64,000 bases of DNA from Salinibacterium hongtaonis (lineage in GTDB: Bacteria > Actinomycetota > Actinomycetes > Actinomycetales > Microbacteriaceae), in the NCBI RefSeq assembly GCF_003065485.1, contig NZ_CP026951.1, positions 1,116,001 to 1,180,000 of the forward strand, given 5' to 3'. A program made the translations under genes and the position numbers. Each line of letters starts with the position of its first letter. Position 1 is the stretch's first letter. The notes beneath the pieces are model-generated. The model saw nothing but the letters and a program-made list of their open reading frames with translations. It was not told the origin of the DNA and did not search any database. Positions 59,191-64,000 of this stretch are shown here, piece after piece.

Positions 59191-60567
59191 GTGTCCCAGT
59201 CGACTATTGAGCCCGTAGTGCAAGCCGATCCCTCCGTGATCGCGGGGCTCGACTATTGGCGCACGCTTCCCATCAAGCAGCAGCCGCAGTGGCCGGATGC
59301 CGACGCGGTCGGCGCAGCATCCGCTGAGATCGCTGCGCTTCCGCCGCTCGTGTTCGCGGGCGAGGTCGACCAGTTGCGCAGCAGACTCGCCGATGCTGCT
59401 GCGGGTCGGGCGTTCCTTTTGCAGGGCGGCGACTGCGCCGAGACCTTTGCCGGGGCCACCGCCGACCAGATTCGCAATCGCGTCAAGACGATCCTTCAAA
59501 TGGCCGTGGTACTTACCTACGGCGCGTCGATGCCGATCGTCAAGATGGGGCGCATGGCAGGGCAGTTCGCCAAGCCGCGCTCCAGCGACACCGAGACGCG
59601 GGGTGACGTCACGCTTCCCGCGTACCGGGGCGACATCGTGAACGGATACGACTTCACACCGGAGTCGCGCCGCGCGGACCCCGCCCGCCTGGTCAAGGGT
59701 TACCACACCTCTGCGTCGACCCTTAACCTCATTCGCGCGTTCACACAGGGTGGCTTCGCCGACCTGCGTGAGGTGCACAGCTGGAACAAGGGCTTCGCCG
59801 CAAACCCCGCCAACAAGCGTTACGAGGCGTTGGCGGGTGAGATCGACCGAGCCATCCGATTCATGGAGGCGGCCGGCGCCGATTTCGATGAGCTCAAGCG
59901 CGTGGAGTTCTACTCAAGCCATGAGGGACTGCTCATGGACTACGAGCGTCCGATGACACGCATCGATTCGCGCACGGGTCTCGCCTACAACACGTCCTCA
60001 CATTTTCAGTGGATTGGTGAGCGCACGCGCGATCTCGACGGAGCACACCTCGACTTCTTCTCTCGGGTTCGAAACCCCATCGGCATCAAGCTCGGCCCCA
60101 CCACGACGCCCGAGGTGATGAAGCAGATCATCGACAAGCTCGACCCCGAGCGCGAACCAGGACGCCTCACCTTCATCACCCGCATGGGCGCTGGCAAGAT
60201 CCGCGAGTCGCTGCCGCCGCTTCTTGAGGCGGCGAAGTCGCTCGGTGTTACGCCGCTCTGGGTCACTGACCCGATGCACGGCAACGGCATCACGACGCCG
60301 AATGGCTACAAGACGCGTCGGTTTGACGATGTGATGGATGAGGTCAAGGGCTTCTTCGAAGCACACCGCGCTGCGGGGACCCACCCGGGCGGCATCCACA
60401 TCGAGCTCACGGGCGACGATGTCACCGAGTGCCTCGGTGGCTCTGAGCACATCGACGAAAAGACGCTGGCTACGCGGTACGAGTCGCTCTGCGACCCGCG
60501 CCTCAACCACATGCAGTCGCTTGAGCTAGCGTTCCTGGTCGCCGAGGAACTCAGCGCCATTCGCTAG
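59191..60567 (+). CDS. aroG: Class II 3-deoxy-7-phosphoheptulonate synthase
   Basis: This 458-residue enzyme starts at GTG 59191 behind AAAAAGGAAAAAG. Class II marks are IAGLDYWRTLPIKQQPQWPD, LLQGGDCAETFA, KMGRMAGQFAKPRS, the metal cysteine in that GDCAE, RLTFITRMGAGK, WVTDPMHGNG and IHIELTGDDVTECLGG. It makes DAHP from phosphoenolpyruvate and erythrose-4-phosphate, the first step to aromatic amino acids. A strong terminator follows. No leader peptide rich in Trp, Phe or Tyr was found. Confidence 0.94.
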   Translation: MSQSTIEPVVQADPSVIAGLDYWRTLPIKQQPQWPDADAVGAASAEIAALPPLVFAGEVDQLRSRLADAAAGRAFLLQGGDCAETFAGATADQIRNRVKTILQMAVVLTYGASMPIVKMGRMAGQFAKPRSSDTETRGDVTLPAYRGDIVNGYDFTPESRRADPARLVKGYHTSASTLNLIRAFTQGGFADLREVHSWNKGFAANPANKRYEALAGEIDRAIRFMEAAGADFDELKRVEFYSSHEGLLMDYERPMTRIDSRTGLAYNTSSHFQWIGERTRDLDGAHLDFFSRVRNPIGIKLGPTTTPEVMKQIIDKLDPEREPGRLTFITRMGAGKIRESLPPLLEAAKSLGVTPLWVTDPMHGNGITTPNGYKTRRFDDVMDEVKGFFEAHRAAGTHPGGIHIELTGDDVTECLGGSEHIDEKTLATRYESLCDPRLNHMQSLELAFLVAEELSAIR

Positions 60568-60576
60568 CTAAACCAC

Positions 60577-60621
60577 GCAGAAGGCGGATGCCCCGGTTGT
60601 CGCCGGGCATCCGCCTTCTGC
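60577..60621. terminator. Bidirectional terminator after DAHP synthase
   Basis: A 17-bp perfect stem (60577-60593 with 60605-60621) with an 11-base loop lies between the DAHP synthase gene and the convergent kinase gene. Confidence 0.9.
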
Positions 60622-60640
60622 TAGTTAATGGCGCAGCGAG

Positions 60641-62572
60641 CTATCCAGCTTGCAACTTCACGGTCAGTGTGGAGCCCTTCGGTGCGGTGGAGCCTGCTGA
60701 GGGATCAACTGATTTGACCGTCGCCAAGTCAGGCAACGCTGACAATGCTTCGCTTGGGGGGTTTCCGAACTTGATGTCGAAGCCTGCTGATTGAAGAACC
60801 TTCAGGGCGTCTCGCCACGAGAGTCCAACCACATTCGGAATAGCAACCTGCTCAACGCCTCGCGAGATGATCAGGTCGACGGTTCCGCCTTGCGGCACTA
60901 CCGACTCACCCTGAACGGCCTGGGCGCGGATGACATTGCCTGCCGGCACCGTGTCGTTGTACTCCTCGGCGGCGCGCTGGCCCGTGAGGCCGACCTGAGT
61001 CAACGTAGCCTGGGCGTCGTCTACTGTCATGCCTGAAACCTCGGGGATCGACCCCAGAGAAACGACTAACGTAACCGGCTGCTGATCGCCATAGGTCTCG
61101 ATAGTCGTGAGGTCGACGTCGCCAGCGCCGAGCGCCTGGACGACGATTCCCGGCGTTGACCCGTCGAAAATGTATCGAGAATCAGTGGTCGTAAATCGCG
61201 AATCCGTCACCGCCTGGAGGGCGTCAGATTCGGCGAGGCCGACCAGTTCCGGGATAGAGAGCGGTTCGGGGCCCGCCGAGAGTATGAGGGTCACAACGGC
61301 GCCGTGGTCGACCGCTTCGCCCGCGGGAGGGTTGGTCCCCACGACGGTGCCGATGGGAACAGTCGGGTCGTACGCCTCGGTCGTCGCGTCGTCAACTATG
61401 AGGTCTTGTTCTTGGAGTGCTGCGGTAGCGGCCGCCACGTCCAGGCCGGCAACGGTAGCGATGGTCACCTTCGCGCCCGGGCCGGCGCCGAAGTACCATC
61501 CTGTGCCAACGGCAACCGCAGCGAGCAGCAGGACAAGGCCAACGAGCCACCCGCCCCGAGCGCGTCGGCGGTCGCTAACGCGCTTGAGCTTGTCGGCTTC
61601 AGGGCCGAGCGTGGCGGTGGGCGCGCTCAACCGGACGACGGGCTCAATTACCTGGGTTGCATCGGTGGCCGACTCGACCGCCATGGGCAGCACCATTGTG
61701 CGGTTCATTGCTGCTTCAGGGGCATCGCGATCGAGTTCGCGCTGGATCACCAGCAGCTCGGCAAGCATTTCGGCGGCGTCGCTCGGGCGATCATCGGGCT
61801 CGCGAGCCGTCGCCCAGGCTACGAGTTCATCGAATGCGGCAGGAACGTTCGGATTCAGCAGGCTGGGCGCGGGCACCGTGTCGTTGGCGTGCTGTTGCGC
61901 TACCTGGAACGGCTGTTCGCCCTTGAACGGCTGCTCGCCCGCGAGCATCTCATAGAGCATGATCCCGACCGCGTAGATGTCGCTGCGCGCATCCGCTGTT
62001 CCTCGTGTGACGAGTTCGGGGGAGAGGTAGGCGATCGTACCCATGAGCGCCGTGCCCGTTGCAGTGTTGGCGGTAGCGGCTCGAGCAAGCCCGAAGTCAC
62101 TGATCTTGATGCGTCCGTCGTCGGCCAGCAGCACATTTTCCGGCTTGAGATCGCGGTGGACAATGCCGCTTCTGTGGGCTGCGGCAAGCCCGCTGAGCAC
62201 CGCTTCGAGAATGTCGAATGCCTGCTCGGTAGTCAGGATGTGATGGTCATTGAGAAGATCGCGCAGCGTTATGCCGGGAAGATATTCCATGACGAGATAG
62301 GCGGTTTCACCGTCTTGCCCCTGGTCGTACACATTGACGACATTGGGGTGGGCGAGGCGGGCCGCAGAGCGGGCCTCCTGAATGAAGCGGATCTTGTATT
62401 GCTCGTCGTCCGCCAGATGGCCGTGCATGACCTTGATGGCAACCCTGCGCTCAAGGCGCAGATCGGTGGCGAGGTAGACCGTCGCCATGCCGCCGCGAGC
62501 GATCCGAGAGCGCACCTGATAGCGGCCGTCGAGGAGACGGCCGATCATCGGGTCAGAACTGGGTGTGCTCAC
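60641..62572 (-). CDS. pknL: Ser/Thr protein kinase with PASTA domains, PknL-like
   Basis: This 643-residue protein has a kinase domain at residues 15-280 (GRYQVRSRIARGGMATVYLA, Lys47, HRDLKPEN with Asp141, DFG 159-161, SPELVTRGTADARSD), then a cytoplasmic linker. One membrane helix (341-360) and four external PASTA repeats follow (VPEVxG-type patterns such as IPELVGLAESDALQAV and IPNVVGLSWRDALKVL). PASTA domains sense cell-wall fragments. Position next to aroG, with fadD-like and plsC genes nearby, is that of PknL; corynebacterial PknL also has PASTA repeats. GarA at 46989 is a plausible substrate by family. Confidence 0.9.
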   Translation of the reverse strand: MSTPSSDPMIGRLLDGRYQVRSRIARGGMATVYLATDLRLERRVAIKVMHGHLADDEQYKIRFIQEARSAARLAHPNVVNVYDQGQDGETAYLVMEYLPGITLRDLLNDHHILTTEQAFDILEAVLSGLAAAHRSGIVHRDLKPENVLLADDGRIKISDFGLARAATANTATGTALMGTIAYLSPELVTRGTADARSDIYAVGIMLYEMLAGEQPFKGEQPFQVAQQHANDTVPAPSLLNPNVPAAFDELVAWATAREPDDRPSDAAEMLAELLVIQRELDRDAPEAAMNRTMVLPMAVESATDATQVIEPVVRLSAPTATLGPEADKLKRVSDRRRARGGWLVGLVLLLAAVAVGTGWYFGAGPGAKVTIATVAGLDVAAATAALQEQDLIVDDATTEAYDPTVPIGTVVGTNPPAGEAVDHGAVVTLILSAGPEPLSIPELVGLAESDALQAVTDSRFTTTDSRYIFDGSTPGIVVQALGAGDVDLTTIETYGDQQPVTLVVSLGSIPEVSGMTVDDAQATLTQVGLTGQRAAEEYNDTVPAGNVIRAQAVQGESVVPQGGTVDLIISRGVEQVAIPNVVGLSWRDALKVLQSAGFDIKFGNPPSEALSALPDLATVKSVDPSAGSTAPKGSTLTVKLQAG

Positions 62573-62666
62573 TGCTCAAGTCTAAAGTTCGACTGCCTGG
62601 CAATGTGGCTGGGACGCGCCTTGATGGCAACACTCGTATAACGGAGGGATCCCGTCGGGTAGCTGC

Positions 62667-63929
62667 TTAGCCGATCGCGGCGAGCCATGAGCGGGCTGAC
62701 GCCTCCCACTTGGCATAGGCATCCGGATAGGCGGAGATCTGCACGGCCTGAGCGGCTTGCGTCACGGACATCGACTGCCATCCTGCGATGTCGAGCAATC
62801 CGCGAGTGTAGCCAGCGTTGGGATTGCTGGCGCCGCCGAAGAAGAGCCGGGCGGAGTGCTCGGGGGTCGTTAGCTGGGCGACGGAACCCCAGCCAGCGCT
62901 CGGGCGCTGCTGAAAGAGACCGACAGAGTCGAGGTCTCCCCAGGTGAGATTGCGAAGGGTTGATTCCTGGGCCGCGGTAGCCAGTGCGATGACAAGTCCG
63001 TAGTCATTCACGCCGAGGCTGCGCCCCACGGAGACGATCGTGCGCGCGTGCTTCTCCATCTCCGGCGTGAGGGCGACGACCGATTGCGGAGTGGATGGAA
63101 CACTGCCAGCCGCCTGTACCGCTGGTACGACGAGGGTCTTTCCCGCATAGATGGTGGACGTTGACGAGAGGCCGTTCGCGGCGAGAAGCTGAGCGACAGA
63201 GACGCCGAGCTTGGTGGCGATAGACGACGCGGTGTCGCCGGGAACGATCGTGTAGCGCGCAGCGCTGCTCGTGCCTACGGGGGTCGCTGCGGCCGGCGGT
63301 GCAGACGCAGCAGTGGTGAGGCCGGGAATGGTGAGGCGCTGGCCCGGGTAGATGATGGACCGGGCGGAGAGCCCATTGGCGTTGAGGACGGCCTGAGTCG
63401 CAACGCCGAACTTGGCGGCGATACCGCCGATCGTGTCGCCGCGGGCAATGGTGTAGCTGCCACCCGTAGTCGGCGCGGGGGCGGGGGTCGCCGCCACGGG
63501 CTTGGCGGTCTGTGACAGAAGAAGAACCTGTCCAGGGTGGATAACCGACTTCCATCCCAGGCCGTTCATCGCCAAGACCGATGCGGTCGAGAGGCCGAAG
63601 CGACCGGCGATGCCGCTGATGGTGTCACCGGCTTGCACGGTGTAATTGGCGGGAGCCGTAGCGGCCACGCTGGACTGAGCGGGTGCGGTGCCGATCGACG
63701 GGGAAGCCGAGGAAGCCTGGGCATCGCTGAGAGCCTTGCGAACGGAGTCGCGGAGGGCCGACGGGCTCTGGGCGTCGTCGTGATCAGGGTTGTGGTCGTC
63801 GCCGAGCGCGATGGGGCCAGTGAGATTCATGCTCATGGCGAGCGATCCTGCGAGCACGATCGGGATTGTCGAGAGCGCGCTCTTTGCCACTCGTGCGCGG
63901 TATGACGTTCGATCAGAAGTGCTGGTCAT
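62667..63929 (-). CDS. LysM-repeat secreted protein with C-terminal lysozyme/transglycosylase-like domain
   Basis: This 420-residue protein starts at ATG 63929 (MTSTSDR) behind GGGGACAAC. The first about 40 residues contain a hydrophobic signal (STIPIVLAGSLAMSMNLTGP). Three LysM repeats follow (NYTVQAGDTISGIAGRFGLS, SYTIARGDTIGGIAAKFGVA, RYTIVPGDTASSIATKLGVS), separated by Ala/Pro linkers. The C-terminal domain (LGVNDYGLVIALATAAQEST then DSVGLFQQRPSAGWGS) is a lysozyme-like fold with the acidic residue in QEST. It would bind and cut peptidoglycan. It is upstream of pknL on the same strand, with a 94-base gap. Confidence 0.88.
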   Translation of the reverse strand: MTSTSDRTSYRARVAKSALSTIPIVLAGSLAMSMNLTGPIALGDDHNPDHDDAQSPSALRDSVRKALSDAQASSASPSIGTAPAQSSVAATAPANYTVQAGDTISGIAGRFGLSTASVLAMNGLGWKSVIHPGQVLLLSQTAKPVAATPAPAPTTGGSYTIARGDTIGGIAAKFGVATQAVLNANGLSARSIIYPGQRLTIPGLTTAASAPPAAATPVGTSSAARYTIVPGDTASSIATKLGVSVAQLLAANGLSSTSTIYAGKTLVVPAVQAAGSVPSTPQSVVALTPEMEKHARTIVSVGRSLGVNDYGLVIALATAAQESTLRNLTWGDLDSVGLFQQRPSAGWGSVAQLTTPEHSARLFFGGASNPNAGYTRGLLDIAGWQSMSVTQAAQAVQISAYPDAYAKWEASARSWLAAIG

Positions 63930-64000
63930 GTTGTCCCCGTGATCCTCAGTGCCGTGGTGGTGGGCGACGTGCAACGAACGCCGAACACGTGGTGCACCTC

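Noticed and set aside
61304-62641. 445-residue open frame antisense to the PASTA kinase
   Set aside because: The kinase and PASTA motifs are complete on the minus strand; the plus-strand frame shows no recognisable domain.
1-64000. CRISPR arrays, tRNA or rRNA genes, insertion sequences, prophage genes
   Set aside because: No regularly spaced repeats, no tRNA cloverleaf or rRNA-like stretches in the short intergenic gaps, and no transposase, integrase or phage structural motifs were found by reading.

Overview
The window is a high-GC chromosomal segment from an actinobacterium, most probably of the family Microbacteriaceae. The evidence is gene content: a GarA/OdhI-type FHA protein with two MerR regulators, SufS-SufU, class II DAHP synthase beside a PASTA kinase, an ImuA'/ImuB/DnaE2 mutagenesis cassette under an actinobacterial SOS box, a GPGG small membrane protein and several apparently leaderless genes. 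No rRNA, tRNA, CRISPR array, insertion sequence or prophage was seen. Almost all of it is densely packed, intact chromosomal coding sequence.

Layout. 1-2031: tail of a secreted transglycosylase-like protein and an MFS transporter. 2220-8747: a catabolic island with an ABC importer (lipoprotein, ATPase, permease), an NtaA/RcaE-type flavin-dependent monooxygenase, a ribokinase, a PadR repressor and a flavin reductase. This set matches the components of the riboflavin-degradation (rca) pathway known from Microbacterium, and a 22-bp palindrome in the padR/reductase intergenic region looks like the PadR operator. 8757-20939: amidohydrolase, alpha/beta hydrolase, Nudix CoA pyrophosphatase, a VIT1/CCC1 gene broken by an internal deletion, DEAD-box helicase, ArsR plus SRPBCC pair, nucleoside hydrolase, TetR, zinc alcohol dehydrogenase, RidA and sufS-sufU. 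21064-27154: an oxidoreductase, then a TPP riboswitch driving ykoEDC thiamine-precursor uptake with a co-transcribed P-loop kinase, and a YkoF/MTH1187-type thiamine-binding protein close by.

27162-37927: EI24 and MFS membrane proteins, a flotillin, a PPOX protein, a TIGR01777 epimerase and a pyruvate-oxidase-like TPP enzyme, followed by dnaE2. 34550-40350 is the complete imuA'-imuB-dnaE2 operon read leftward from a perfect LexA box. 40438-48964: a CPBP-like membrane protein, a beta-lactamase-fold hydrolase, a long-form GAPDH, an S4 protein, a lipoprotein amine oxidase whose domains are in circularly permuted order, a Pr6Pr membrane protein, a variant-leucine-repeat protein and the FHA-ftsR-MerR cluster. 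49031-63929: a ParA ATPase divergent from pyruvate carboxylase, a MinD-like ATPase with a long acidic N-terminus, peptide deformylase, acyl-CoA synthetase, ROK glucokinase, PlsC acyltransferase, DAHP synthase, a PASTA Ser/Thr kinase in a PknL-like position, and a triple-LysM lysozyme-like protein.

The most unusual items are the putative riboflavin-catabolism island with its operator, the permuted amine oxidase, and the internally deleted VIT gene. All functional assignments rest on reading motifs and gene order by eye. No database search was run.
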